From Faecalibacterium sp. UBA1360 (GTDB taxonomy: Bacteria; Bacillota; Clostridia; Oscillospirales; Ruminococcaceae), in NCBI GenBank assembly GCA_002306375.1, contig DBRU01000016.1:29247-49262 (forward strand): a stretch of DNA of 20,016 nucleotides, given 5' to 3'. The translations under genes and the position numbers were made by a program. The notes beneath the pieces were generated by a model that was not told the DNA's origin, ran no database searches, and saw nothing but the letters and a program-made list of their open reading frames with translations. This document shows positions 1-7,159 of this stretch, in pieces (positions within the stretch are counted from its first letter, which is position 1; each line of letters begins with the position of its first letter).

Positions 1-147
1 ATCCTGGTCCGTCAGCGCGGCACCCACATCCATCCGGGTGAGGGCGTGGGCATCGGCAGCGACGATACCCTGTTCGCTCTCGTGGACGGCCGCGTTCATT
101 TCGAGCGCATGGGCCGCGACCGCAAGCGCTGCACCGTCAAGCAGTAA
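1..147 (+). CDS. rpmA: 50S ribosomal protein L27, C-terminal part
   Basis: This is the last 48 codons of ribosomal protein L27, a component of the large subunit near the peptidyl-transferase centre. The reading frame is open from the first base and ends in TAA at 145-147. The visible sequence has the typical L27 pattern: ILVRQRGTHIHPGEGVGIG near the start, then DDTLFALVDGRVHFER and a basic tail (RDRKRCTVKQ). The N-terminal half lies outside the window. In Firmicutes rpmA is normally followed by obg, as it is here, with a hairpin between them. Confidence 0.95.
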   Translation: MLVRQRGTHIHPGEGVGIGSDDTLFALVDGRVHFERMGRDRKRCTVKQ

Positions 148-156
148 TCCCACAAA

Positions 157-185
157 CGGCGGGCCGTAAGGCCCGCCGCTTTCTA
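157..185 (+). terminator. Hairpin between rpmA and obgE, terminator or attenuator
   Basis: A perfect 9-bp GC-rich stem (157-165 paired with 170-178) is closed by a GTAA tetraloop and followed by CTTTCTATAT. The T-tract is weak, so this is more likely partial termination that lowers obgE expression relative to rpmA, or an RNA-stability hairpin, than a full stop. The obgE ribosome binding site follows at once. Confidence 0.6.
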
Positions 186-203
186 TATCAAAGGAGTCAT
201 TGT

Positions 204-1484
204 ATGACCACCAATTTCATCGATACCGCCTCCATCTGGCTGCACGCGGGCAAGGGCGGCGACGGCGCCGTCAGCTTCCACCGCGAAAAGTTCGTGGCGG
301 CCGGCGGGCCCGACGGCGGCGACGGCGGCCGTGGCGGCGACATCATCTTTGTGGCCGACGACAACCTGTCCACTTTGCTGGACTTCCGCTACAAGCGCAA
401 GTACAAGGCCCCCGACGGCGAGAACGGCCGCGGCGCCCGGCAGAAGGGACGGGACGCCGAGGACCTGGTGATCCGGGTGCCCCGGGGCACCGTGCTCAAA
501 GAGGCCGAGACCGGCCTTGTGGTGGCGGACCTGTCCGGGTCCGACCCGGTGGTCGTGGCCAAGGGCGGCCGCGGCGGCTGGGGCAACGCCCGGTTTGCCA
601 CCCCCACCAGGCAGATCCCCCGCTTTGCCAAGCCCGGCCTTCCCGGTGAGGACCTGCACCTGCGTCTGGAACTCAAGGTCATCGCGGACGTGGGGCTCAT
701 CGGCTTCCCCAACGTGGGCAAGTCCACCCTCATCAGCGTCATCAGCGCGGCCCGGCCCAAGATCGCCAACTACCATTTCACCACGCTGACCCCGGTGCTG
801 GGCGTGGTGCGCGTGGCCGAAGAGCAGAGCTTCGTCTGCGCCGACATCCCCGGCCTTATTGAAGGCGCGGCCGAAGGCGTGGGCCTGGGTCACGATTTCC
901 TGCGCCATGTGGAGCGCTGCCGCCTGCTTCTGCACGTGGTGGACGTGTCCGGCTGCGAGGGCCGGGACCCCAAGGCCGACTTTGAGCAGATCAACCATGA
1001 ACTGGCCAGCTTCAGCCCCGAACTGGCCACCCGCCCCCAGATCGTGCTGGGCAACAAGTGCGACATCGCGGACCCCGACCAGGTGGAGGACTTCCGCCGC
1101 TATATCGAGGAAAAGGGCCTGACCTTCCTGCCCATTTCCGCCGCCGCCCGAAAGGGCATCGACGAATTGCCCCGTCTGGTCTATGACCGCCTGCAAGAAT
1201 TGCCCCCCGTCAAGGTCTTTGAGGCCGAGTATGTCCGTCCCGACAAGACCGCCGAACCCAAGCGCCCCTTCACGGTGACCCGGACCGGCGACCACGAGTT
1301 CACGGTGGACGCCCCCTGGCTGGAGCGCATCCTGGCCGGCACCAATGTGGAGGACTACGAGAGCCTGCAATACTTCCAGACCCAGCTGGGGGATTCGGGT
1401 ATTCTGGACGAGTTGGTCCGCCTGGACGTGCAGGAGGACGACACCATCAAGATCGGCGAATATGAGTTCGACTATGTGTTCTGA
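204..1484 (+). CDS. obgE: GTPase Obg/CgtA
   Basis: Obg is an essential GTPase that acts in late 50S assembly and links ribosome maturation to (p)ppGpp and cell-cycle state. The 426-residue protein has all three family domains. The glycine-rich Obg fold spans about 1-158 (GGDGGRGGDIIF at 38-49, GGRGGWGNARF at 121-131). The G domain has G1 GFPNVGKS at 167-174, a G2 Thr near 193-194, G3 DIPG at 214-217, G4 NKCD at 284-287 and G5 SAA at 312-314. A C-terminal OCT domain covers about 350-426 (the ending IKIGEYEFDYVF is typical). The ATG start is preceded by AAAGGAG. It lies 56 bases after rpmA, and its end touches the mini-RNase III gene, so the three are probably cotranscribed. Length is normal for the firmicute form. 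Confidence 0.97.
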   Translation: MTTNFIDTASIWLHAGKGGDGAVSFHREKFVAAGGPDGGDGGRGGDIIFVADDNLSTLLDFRYKRKYKAPDGENGRGARQKGRDAEDLVIRVPRGTVLKEAETGLVVADLSGSDPVVVAKGGRGGWGNARFATPTRQIPRFAKPGLPGEDLHLRLELKVIADVGLIGFPNVGKSTLISVISAARPKIANYHFTTLTPVLGVVRVAEEQSFVCADIPGLIEGAAEGVGLGHDFLRHVERCRLLLHVVDVSGCEGRDPKADFEQINHELASFSPELATRPQIVLGNKCDIADPDQVEDFRRYIEEKGLTFLPISAAARKGIDELPRLVYDRLQELPPVKVFEAEYVRPDKTAEPKRPFTVTRTGDHEFTVDAPWLERILAGTNVEDYESLQYFQTQLGDSGILDELVRLDVQEDDTIKIGEYEFDYVF

Positions 1485-1485
1485 G

Positions 1486-1902
1486 ATGGCTGCGCTGCCG
1501 AAGATGCAGCCTGAAGTGGATATACGTGAAATGTCCCCCCTGGCCCTGGCCTTTGCGGGGGACGCGGTGCTGGAACTGCTGGTGCGCGCCCGCCTGGTGG
1601 GCACCACCCGCCTGCAGCCCGGCCGGCTGCACGCGGCGGCCACACAGTACGTGTCCGCCAAAGCCCAGTTCCGGGAACTGGCGGCCATCGAGCCCTTGCT
1701 GACCGAGGCCGAAGCCTCGGTTTTGCGCCGGGGAAAAAACGCCAGCAAGGCCAGCGTGGCCAAGCACGCCACGCCGGAAGAATACCGTGCCTCCACCGGG
1801 CTGGAATGCCTGTTGGGCTGGCTGTACCTGCAAGGGCGCACCGACCGCGTTCTGGAACTGTTTGAAGTCCTGTGGCAGGCCGGCACAGCCGATACCCACT
1901 AA
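1486..1902 (+). CDS. mrnC: Mini-ribonuclease III
   Basis: Mini-III is an RNase III-like nuclease without a double-stranded-RNA-binding domain that matures the ends of 23S rRNA. The 138-residue protein matches the family in length and motifs: LALAFAGDAVLELLVR at 19-34 carries the catalytic Asp (D26), and RASTGLECLLGWLYLQG at 101-117 carries the second acidic residue (E107). A basic RRGKNASKAS segment lies at 81-90. The chosen ATG at 1486 is 1 base after the obgE stop. An in-frame ATG at 1474 would overlap obgE by 11 bases. Neither has a clear Shine-Dalgarno sequence, so translation is probably coupled to obgE. In Bacillus the gene is usually beside cysS; placement after obg is common in Clostridia (from memory). 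Confidence 0.88.
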   Translation: MAALPKMQPEVDIREMSPLALAFAGDAVLELLVRARLVGTTRLQPGRLHAAATQYVSAKAQFRELAAIEPLLTEAEASVLRRGKNASKASVAKHATPEEYRASTGLECLLGWLYLQGRTDRVLELFEVLWQAGTADTH

Positions 1903-1914
1903 ACCGTATGTACA

Positions 1915-1935
1915 GGGCGGGGCCTGCCCCCGCCC
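1915..1935 (+). other. GC-rich hairpin after mrnC, possible weak terminator
   Basis: Eight perfect G·C pairs (1915-1922 with 1928-1935) around a 5-base loop begin 13 bases after the mrnC stop. There is no T-tract, so intrinsic termination is uncertain. It may protect the 3' end of the mRNA instead. Confidence 0.4.
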
Positions 1936-1951
1936 CCGGATCAAGTAAGGG

Positions 1952-2002
1952 CGCGGCGGATCGCAGCGCCGGCCGTGGGGCCTTTCGCTGTGCTCCGCCG
2001 CG
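1952..2002. repeat. Large imperfect palindrome between mrnC and the 51-aa gene
   Basis: The outer arms 1952-1960 and 1994-2002 pair over 9 bp. Inside them 1962-1968 pairs with 1986-1992 (7 bp including one G·T). The central loop 1969-1985 can fold further through GGCC repeats. It sits downstream of both converging genes and could end transcription from either side, although neither flank has a strong T-tract. Its size and GC content make a stable RNA structure likely on either strand. Confidence 0.45.
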
Positions 2003-2020
2003 TCCGCATAGGCCGCCTGC

Positions 2021-2176
2021 TTACTTTTTGTTCTGGGTCTCGCTGGTGCTGCGGCTCTGGGTGGCGCTGCCGGCCTTCTTGCTGGTGGTGCTGCGGTTCT
2101 GGCCGTTCTGCGTGCTCTGGGTGGTCTGGGTGCTGCGGTTCTGGGTGCTGTTGCAGTCTTTCATGTTGCGTGCCAT
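2021..2176 (-). CDS. 51-residue Ser/Thr/Gln/Asn-rich basic small protein
   Basis: I do not recognise a named family. The gene begins with ATG at 2176-2174 behind an excellent ribosome binding site (AAAGGAG, 8 bases upstream) and ends with TAA at 2023-2021. The protein starts MARNMKDCNSTQ and ends ETQNKK. By count it has 10 Thr, 9 Ser, 7 Gln and 6 Asn, 32 of 51 residues. It has 5 Lys and 4 Arg against one Asp and one Glu. It contains no Leu, Ile, Val, Phe, Tyr, Trp, His or Pro, so it cannot form a normal hydrophobic core and should be disordered. A 14-residue repeat is visible: TQNRST at 11-16, GQNRST at 25-30, TQSRST at 39-44. It has no signal peptide or membrane segment. Small polar basic proteins of this look occur in Clostridia, some near spore or envelope functions, but a role cannot be given from sequence alone. 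Confidence 0.7.
   Translation of the reverse strand: MARNMKDCNSTQNRSTQTTQSTQNGQNRSTTSKKAGSATQSRSTSETQNKK
2045..2144. repeat. Three 16-bp direct repeats, 42-bp period, inside the 51-aa gene
   Basis: GGTGCTGCGGTTCTGG occurs exactly at 2087-2102 and 2129-2144, and with one mismatch at 2045-2060. The starts are exactly 42 bases apart, which is 14 codons, so the gene appears to have grown by in-frame duplication of a 14-residue unit. Confidence 0.85.
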
Positions 2177-2230
2177 AGAAAAAGCTCCTTTCCTTCATGG
2201 GGGCCGCGTCCCGGTCCCTGGTATCAGTCT

Positions 2231-2270
2231 GCCCGGCTGCGCGCCGTTTATGCGGCCGGGCTTTTGTTTT
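2231..2270 (+). terminator. Rho-independent terminator upstream of the rsmF-like gene
   Basis: Arms 2231-2241 and 2251-2261 pair over 11 bp (two G·T wobbles) with a 9-base loop, followed by TTTTGTTTT at 2262-2270. The polarity fits the plus strand only. It would stop transcripts arriving from obgE–mrnC, or act as an attenuator for the methyltransferase gene that begins just after it. Confidence 0.65.
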
Positions 2271-2293
2271 GCAAATGTGAGGTGATGATCCCG

Positions 2294-3691
2294 GTGTCTG
2301 TTTTCCCCGCTGCTTTTGAGCAGCGCGAGCGCGCCCTGCTGGGCGATGCCTTCGACACGCTGCTGCGCTGGCCTTCGCCCCACCCGGCCCGGGGGCTGAC
2401 CGTCAACACGCTGCGCTGCGCCCCGGACATTCTGGCCGCAAAAGCCGCCGCCGCGGGCCTGCCGCTGGCGCCTTCGCCCTTTTGCCCGGCGGCATTTACC
2501 CTCGCAGACCCCTCGCTGCGCCTGGGCCGCCATGCCTACCACCATGCGGGGGCATTCTACTTGCAGGAACCCAGCGCCTCGGCTCCGGCGGCGCTGCTGG
2601 ACGTTCACCCCGGCCACCGGGTGGCCGATCTGTGCGCCGCGCCCGGCGGCAAGACCAGCCAGCTGGCCGGGGCCCTGGCCGGGCGGGGATTGCTTTTGGC
2701 CAACGAGTATAACGCCGACCGGGCCGAGGTGCTGCGCCAAAACCTGGAACGCATGGGTGTGACCAACGCCGTGGTATTCAACGCGGACACCGCCGATTTG
2801 GCCCGGGCCTTCCCCGGCTTTTTTGACCGGGTGCTGGTGGATGCTCCCTGCTCTGGGGAGGGGATGTTCCGCAAGGAGCCTTTGGCCGCGGTCCGGTATA
2901 CCCCGGCGCTGGTGGAGCACTGTGCCGCTCTGGGCCGGTCCATCCTGGACAACGCCGCCGCCCTGCTGGCCCCGGGCGGGGTGCTGGTCTACTCTACCTG
3001 CACCTTTGCCCCGGAAGAGGACGAAGCCCAGGTGGCGGCCTTTTTACAGCGCCACCCGGATTTTGTGCTGGACGATCTGTCCGGGGTGGGCTTTGGCCGT
3101 CCTGGCCAGGCCAACCGCGCCCCGGCAGGCTTTGGGGCCCAATGTTGCCGCCGCATCTGGCCCGCCGACGGGGGCGAAGGCCACTTCATGGCCCGGCTGC
3201 GCCGCGCGTCGGGCGCCGAGACCCCGCCCCCGGCCCAGGCCGGCAAAAAGAGCAGGGGAGAGCGCCGCGCCGCCCGCCCCAAGGTCCCGGAGTCCTGGGG
3301 GGAGTTTGCGGGGCAGTTCTTCCCCGAACTGGCCGGCCGCCCGGTCATGGTGACGGGGGACAGGATCTTTCTGCCGCCCGAAACGCCCCTGCCGCCTCAT
3401 GCCATGAATCCGCTGCGCAGCGGGGTGCCGGCAGGCCGGCTGCGCAAAAACCGTTTCGAGCCCGACCACGCGCTGTTCATGGCCTGGGGGGCGCGTTGCA
3501 CCAACCGGGAAGAACTGACCCTGGACGACCCCCGCACCGCGGCCTGGCTGCGGGGCGAGGAGATCGAAGCCGCCACTGCCTCGACCGGGTGGTGCGCCGT
3601 GTGTGTGGACGGCTTTCCTTTGGGCGGGGGCAAGGTCAGCGGCGGCCGCGTCAAAAACCACTATCCCAAGGGCCTGCGCAATCTGGGCTGA
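2294..3691 (+). CDS. rsmF: RsmF/NOL1-NOP2-sun family RNA m5C methyltransferase
   Basis: This is a SAM-dependent RNA cytosine-C5 methyltransferase, most likely modifying 16S rRNA. It has 465 residues. Motif I DLCAAPGGKT at 112-121 binds SAM. Motif IV DAPCSGEGMFRK at 183-194 holds the product-release Cys (C186). Motif VI YSTCTF at 233-238 holds the catalytic Cys (C236). QEPSA at 91-95 is also typical. The C-terminal region (about 300-465), with RLRKNRFEPDHALFMAWG, matches the PUA-like RNA-binding extension of the RsmF/YebU branch, which shorter RsmB proteins lack. GTG at 2294 is preferred because GAGGTG lies 9 bases upstream; ATG 2285 abuts that site and TTG 2264 falls in the preceding terminator's T-tract. 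The exact target base is not deducible, so the symbol means family. Confidence 0.85.
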   Translation: MSVFPAAFEQRERALLGDAFDTLLRWPSPHPARGLTVNTLRCAPDILAAKAAAAGLPLAPSPFCPAAFTLADPSLRLGRHAYHHAGAFYLQEPSASAPAALLDVHPGHRVADLCAAPGGKTSQLAGALAGRGLLLANEYNADRAEVLRQNLERMGVTNAVVFNADTADLARAFPGFFDRVLVDAPCSGEGMFRKEPLAAVRYTPALVEHCAALGRSILDNAAALLAPGGVLVYSTCTFAPEEDEAQVAAFLQRHPDFVLDDLSGVGFGRPGQANRAPAGFGAQCCRRIWPADGGEGHFMARLRRASGAETPPPAQAGKKSRGERRAARPKVPESWGEFAGQFFPELAGRPVMVTGDRIFLPPETPLPPHAMNPLRSGVPAGRLRKNRFEPDHALFMAWGARCTNREELTLDDPRTAAWLRGEEIEAATASTGWCAVCVDGFPLGGGKVSGGRVKNHYPKGLRNLG

Positions 3692-3724
3692 GACCGCCGC
3701 CGTCGCGGGACCACGGCCCGAAAC

Positions 3725-3753
3725 TTGAAAAAATCGCACCGATATGGTATAAT
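3725..3753 (+). promoter_or_regulatory. Consensus SigA promoter for yebC
   Basis: TTGAAA (3725-3730) and a perfect TATAAT (3748-3753) are separated by exactly 17 bp, with an extended -10 TGG just before. Transcription should start near 3760. The roughly 80-base leader can form a nested GC hairpin (3773-3777 with 3804-3808, and 3779-3785 with 3793-3799) just before the ribosome binding site. Confidence 0.88.
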
Positions 3754-3839
3754 TTACTGTCCATGTTTGAAAGCCGGCGCCGCGGCGTTTGCCCGCGGCC
3801 TGCCCGGCCAACACTATACATACAATAGGGGGATCATCC

Positions 3840-4574
3840 ATGTCCGGACATAGCAAATGGAACAACATCAAACGCAAGAAGGAAAAGACCGACGGCGCCC
3901 GCGCCAAGGTGTTCACCAAGATCGGCCGCGAGATCAGCGTGGCCGTCAAGGAAGGCGGCGCCGACCCGGCTTCCAACGGCAAGCTGGCGGCCTTGATCTC
4001 CAAGGCCAAGGCCAACAATGTCCCCAACGATAACATCCAGCGCATCATCAAGCGCGCCGAGGGCGGCGACAAGACCGAGTATGAGGCCATGACCTACGAG
4101 GGCTACGGCCCCGGCGGCATCGCCGTCATGGTGGACACCCTGACCGACAACCGCAACCGCACCGCGGCCAATATGCGCCACTACTTCGACAAGTTCGGCG
4201 GCAACCTGGGCCAGATGGGCTGCGTGGGCTTCCTGTTCACCCAGAAGGGCGTCATCGTCGTGGATCTGGAGGACAAGGACCCCGACACCCTGATGATGGA
4301 CGCCCTGGACGCGGGCGCCGACGACTTCGACGCCGGCGAGGACGCCGCCGAGGTCACCACCTCTCCTGACGCCTTTGCCGCCGTGTGCGACGCCCTCAAG
4401 GCCAAAGGGTACGAGTTCATCTCTGCCGACGTGGCCCAGGTGCCCTCCACCTCCACCGCGCTGACCGACGCCGATCAGCTGGCCAACATGGGCAAGCTGC
4501 TGGACGCGCTGGAAGAAGACGACGACGTGCAGAACGTCTGGCATAACCTGGAGAACGAAGACGACCTGCCGTGA
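3840..4574 (+). CDS. yebC: YebC/PmpR family protein
   Basis: The 244-residue protein is a full-length YebC-family member: MSGHSKWNNIKRKKEKTDGARAKVF at the N terminus (shown here only as the hallmark SGHSKWNNIK), the conserved NVPNDNIQRIIKRA at 59-72, and EGYGPGGIA with NRNRTAANMRH in the middle domain. The family was long called a transcriptional regulator; recent work on some members shows a translation role relieving ribosome stalling at polyproline. Which applies here cannot be read from sequence. The ATG at 3840 is preceded by AGGGGGG and matches the invariant family N terminus; the 17 extra in-frame residues upstream fall in the 5' leader. The strong promoter just upstream serves it. The next gene starts 14 bases after its stop, so they share a transcript. 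Confidence 0.95.
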   Translation: MSGHSKWNNIKRKKEKTDGARAKVFTKIGREISVAVKEGGADPASNGKLAALISKAKANNVPNDNIQRIIKRAEGGDKTEYEAMTYEGYGPGGIAVMVDTLTDNRNRTAANMRHYFDKFGGNLGQMGCVGFLFTQKGVIVVDLEDKDPDTLMMDALDAGADDFDAGEDAAEVTTSPDAFAAVCDALKAKGYEFISADVAQVPSTSTALTDADQLANMGKLLDALEEDDDVQNVWHNLENEDDLP

Positions 4575-4588
4575 TTGAGGAACCGATC

Positions 4589-6277
4589 ATGACCATCCGC
4601 TGCCCCTTTTGTCTGGAGCCCATCGAGCTGAAGGAGGGCGAACTGCCCGACGTCTGCCCGAACTGTGACAAAAGCCTGCACAACCATAACCCCGAAGGCG
4701 CGTTGCCCCTGGGCACCCAGCTGGGCGGGCGGTACACGGTGGGCGAATACCTGAGCGCCGACGGCGACGGCCTGGCCTACCGCGGTGTGGAAAACGAGAC
4801 CCGCCGGTTTGTGCTCATCAAGGAATACTTCCCTGTCACGCTGTGCAACGGCCGCAGCCCCGGCGGCGCCCTCATGCCCAAGGAAGGCCGCGAAGTCCTG
4901 TTCAAGACCAGCCGCATGGATTTTCAGGACCTGTATGTGGACCTGCGCAATCTGACCCCGACCACCGGGCTTTCCCAGATCCTGGACGTGCTGGAAGAGA
5001 ACAACACCGTCTATGCGGTGGAGGAAAGCGAAAAGGGCATGACCCTGACCCACTATCTGTCCCTGCGGGCGCGGCCCCTGACCCCCAACGAGGCCCGGGA
5101 ACTGCTGGCCCCCGTGATGGAGGGGGTCACCGCGCTGCACAAGGCGGGGCTGATCCACCGGGGCATTTGCCCGGACAACATCCTGCTGCCCATTGATGGC
5201 GAAGCCCGCCTGACGGGCTACGGCACCCTGGCGCTGCGTACCGGCGGCAGCGAGCTGAAAAGCCAGCTGTACACCGGCTATGCCGCGCCCGAACAGTACA
5301 GCGCGGCCGAATTTTCGGGCCGGTACACCGACGTGTATGCTCTGGCGGCCGTGACCTACCGTCTGGTCACCGGGCAGACGCCCATCGGCGCGCCCCAGCG
5401 CCAGGTGCGGGACAGCCTGGAAAGCGCCCACAGCCTGGAAATGGGGGTCCCGGCCTATTTCTCCCAGGTGATCTCCTGCGCCATGCGCCTGGACCCCGCC
5501 AAGCGTATGCAGACCGTGCCCGAGCTGCTCAGCGCTCTCAACGACCCCAGCGTGGCCAGCGCCATGTTTGACCGGGGCGAAAACCAGATCTCCACCAAAA
5601 AGATCCTGGGCGCCTCCCTTGTGGTCATCTTTGTGCTGGTGGTGCTGCTTTTGTGGAGCTTGCTGCGCCCGACCGGGGACGGGGGCGACGCGGCGGGGGA
5701 GAAGCCCTCCTCCGGCACGACCTCCTCCCAAACGCAGGAAAGTTCCTCCGCTTCGTCGGAGGAGGACGACATCGCCATCGTGCCGGATCTGGTGGGCAAG
5801 GATTACGCCACCGAGATCAAGAACAGCGAGATCTACCAGCGCTACCGCATCGTTATGACCGAGGACTATTCTTCCGAGGTCCCCAAGGGCCAGGTCATCA
5901 GCCAGGACCCCCTGGCCGGTACCTTGCAGACCGAAGAATCGCCGATCGTCCAGATCGTGGTCAGCAAGGGCCCCAAGAAGGAAGACATGCCCAACATCAT
6001 CGGCTTTACCCAGGACAACGCCATCAAGCTGCTGGACGCCAAGGGCATCCAGTACCGCATGGAGATCATGGTCAACGACGGTCAGTATGCGGCCGGCTGC
6101 GTGGCCCGCTGTGAGCTCAACGGCCAGGAATTGCTTCCCGGCGTGGAACTGGATACCGGCACCGACATCGTCACGGTGTATATCGCCGGCGAGCGGGACG
6201 ATACGCCGGTGGTCTCCATCGCGCCGGCCGGGGATGCAGACGCCACCGACGGCGACGCCCAGCAATCCACCGAATGA
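4589..6277 (+). CDS. Zinc-ribbon, pseudokinase, PASTA-domain membrane protein
   Basis: This 562-residue protein has a plan resembling PrkC/Stk-type serine/threonine kinases with an added zinc ribbon. In order: zinc ribbon (C5, C8, C23, C26), kinase-like domain about 48-320, one membrane segment about 339-359, a Ser/Thr/Glu-rich linker about 362-395, and two PASTA-like repeats about 395-461 and 465-535. The kinase fold is recognisable: K78 in VLIKEY, N197 of the catalytic loop, APEQY at 233-237, and D248. However, HRD reads H190-R191-G192, the catalytic-loop Lys is Cys194, and DFG reads G210-Y211-G212. The catalytic base and the magnesium-binding Asp are both missing, so it is probably a pseudokinase. 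The PASTA repeats should lie outside the cell, where such domains bind muropeptides or lipid II. ATG 4589 has GAGG 8 bases upstream; GTG 4571 overlaps yebC and is less likely. Cotranscribed with yebC. Confidence 0.88.
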   Translation: MTIRCPFCLEPIELKEGELPDVCPNCDKSLHNHNPEGALPLGTQLGGRYTVGEYLSADGDGLAYRGVENETRRFVLIKEYFPVTLCNGRSPGGALMPKEGREVLFKTSRMDFQDLYVDLRNLTPTTGLSQILDVLEENNTVYAVEESEKGMTLTHYLSLRARPLTPNEARELLAPVMEGVTALHKAGLIHRGICPDNILLPIDGEARLTGYGTLALRTGGSELKSQLYTGYAAPEQYSAAEFSGRYTDVYALAAVTYRLVTGQTPIGAPQRQVRDSLESAHSLEMGVPAYFSQVISCAMRLDPAKRMQTVPELLSALNDPSVASAMFDRGENQISTKKILGASLVVIFVLVVLLLWSLLRPTGDGGDAAGEKPSSGTTSSQTQESSSASSEEDDIAIVPDLVGKDYATEIKNSEIYQRYRIVMTEDYSSEVPKGQVISQDPLAGTLQTEESPIVQIVVSKGPKKEDMPNIIGFTQDNAIKLLDAKGIQYRMEIMVNDGQYAAGCVARCELNGQELLPGVELDTGTDIVTVYIAGERDDTPVVSIAPAGDADATDGDAQQSTE

Positions 6278-6315
6278 CGCAAAGCGTGCCTGCGCAAAAC
6301 CTTATACAAACACAA

Positions 6316-6348
6316 AAACCCCGCCGCTGGTTGCCAGCGGCGGGGTTT
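6316..6348. terminator. Bidirectional terminator between the PASTA gene and rpsR
   Basis: A perfect 15-bp stem (6316-6330 with 6334-6348) has a TTG loop and A-rich and T-rich flanks, so it can terminate in both directions. It sits between the converging PASTA-protein gene and the rpsF–ssb–rpsR operon. Confidence 0.92.
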
Positions 6349-6382
6349 GATCATGTGATCGCAGGAAAACGCTGCCTGCGCA

Positions 6383-6625
6383 TCAATCGCTCACGTAGGG
6401 CATGAGAGCCATATGGCGGGCGCGCTTGATGGCGACGGTCAGCTCGCGCTGATGGAAAGCGCAGGTGCCGGTCACGCGGCGGGGAATGATCTTGGCGCGC
6501 TCGGTGACATACTTGCGCAGGCGCGGCAGATCCTTGTAATCGATGTGATCCACACGATCGACGCAGAAGCTGCACACCTTGCGGCGGCCGCGGTGCATCG
6601 GGCGGGAAGAACGATCCATAGCCAT
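6383..6625 (-). CDS. rpsR: 30S ribosomal protein S18
   Basis: S18 binds 16S rRNA in the small-subunit platform together with S6. The 80-residue protein has the conserved core YKDLPRLRKYVTERAKIIPRR at 30-50 (given by its key residues) and GTCAFHQRELTVAIKRAR downstream. Four likely zinc ligands are present: C18, C21, C55 and H58, so this is the zinc-binding (C+) form. AAGGAGG precedes the ATG. It is the last gene of the rpsF–ssb–rpsR operon, 37 bases after ssb, and ends at the bidirectional terminator. Confidence 0.97.
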   Translation of the reverse strand: MAMDRSSRPMHRGRRKVCSFCVDRVDHIDYKDLPRLRKYVTERAKIIPRRVTGTCAFHQRELTVAIKRARHMALMPYVSD

Positions 6626-6662
6626 GGTCTTGACCTCCTTATAGAATGATACGATTCGATTG

Positions 6663-7142
6663 TCAGAACGGCAGGTCGCCCTCGTCCTCGATCAGCGCGA
6701 AGTCGTCGTTACTCCCGGCCGAATAGGCGGGGGCGGTGGGCTGCGCGGCGGGGCGGGCATACTCTGCCGGAGCGGGCGCGTTCATTGCGGGCGCGCCCAT
6801 GCCGGAAGCGACGGAGTTCTGGGATTTCGGGCCCGTGAAGTTCACGTTGTTGGCCACGATCTCGACCGCCTGCCGGTTGTTGCCGTTTTTGTCCTGATAG
6901 CTGCGGGTCTGCAAACGGCCGTCCACGGCGATCAGCGAGCCCTTCTGGAAATAGCGGCACACGAACTCCGCGGTGCGGTCCCAGGCCACCACATCCAGGA
7001 AATCCGCCTGGCTCTGGCCGTTGGGGTCGCGGCGTCCGCGATCGCACGCGATGCGGAAGGACGCCACATTCTTGCCGCTGGTCGTCTGGCGCAGCTGCGG
7101 GTCGGCCACCAGCCGGCCCATGATCGCAACAACATTCAGCAT
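6663..7142 (-). CDS. ssb: Single-stranded DNA-binding protein
   Basis: SSB coats single-stranded DNA during replication, repair and recombination. The 159-residue protein has the OB fold in about the first 108 residues (MLNVVAIMGRLVADPQLR, then ASFRIACDR, FLDVVAWDRTAEF and GSLIAVDGRLQTRSY). A low-complexity Ala/Pro linker follows, and the acidic tip DEGDLPF docks partner proteins. AAGGAG precedes the ATG. Its place between rpsF and rpsR identifies it as the main housekeeping SSB rather than a phage or plasmid copy. Confidence 0.97.
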   Translation of the reverse strand: MLNVVAIMGRLVADPQLRQTTSGKNVASFRIACDRGRRDPNGQSQADFLDVVAWDRTAEFVCRYFQKGSLIAVDGRLQTRSYQDKNGNNRQAVEIVANNVNFTGPKSQNSVASGMGAPAMNAPAPAEYARPAAQPTAPAYSAGSNDDFALIEDEGDLPF

Positions 7143-7159
7143 GGTCTTAACTCCTTACC

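Noticed and set aside
183..1886. A 567-codon minus-strand frame opposite obgE and mrnC
   Set aside because: It covers two clear conserved genes, has no ribosome binding site and has the low-complexity composition of a GC shadow frame.
2045..2144. CRISPR-like array of 16-bp repeats
   Set aside because: The repeats lie in one small open frame with a period of exactly 14 codons and the intervening sequence is related low-complexity code, so it is an internal protein repeat.
1911..2178. Plus-strand short open frames rich in Cys, Trp and Gly opposite the 51-residue gene
   Set aside because: They lack ribosome binding sites and are complements of the Ser/Thr/Gln-rich gene, whose AAAGGAG site and start are far better.
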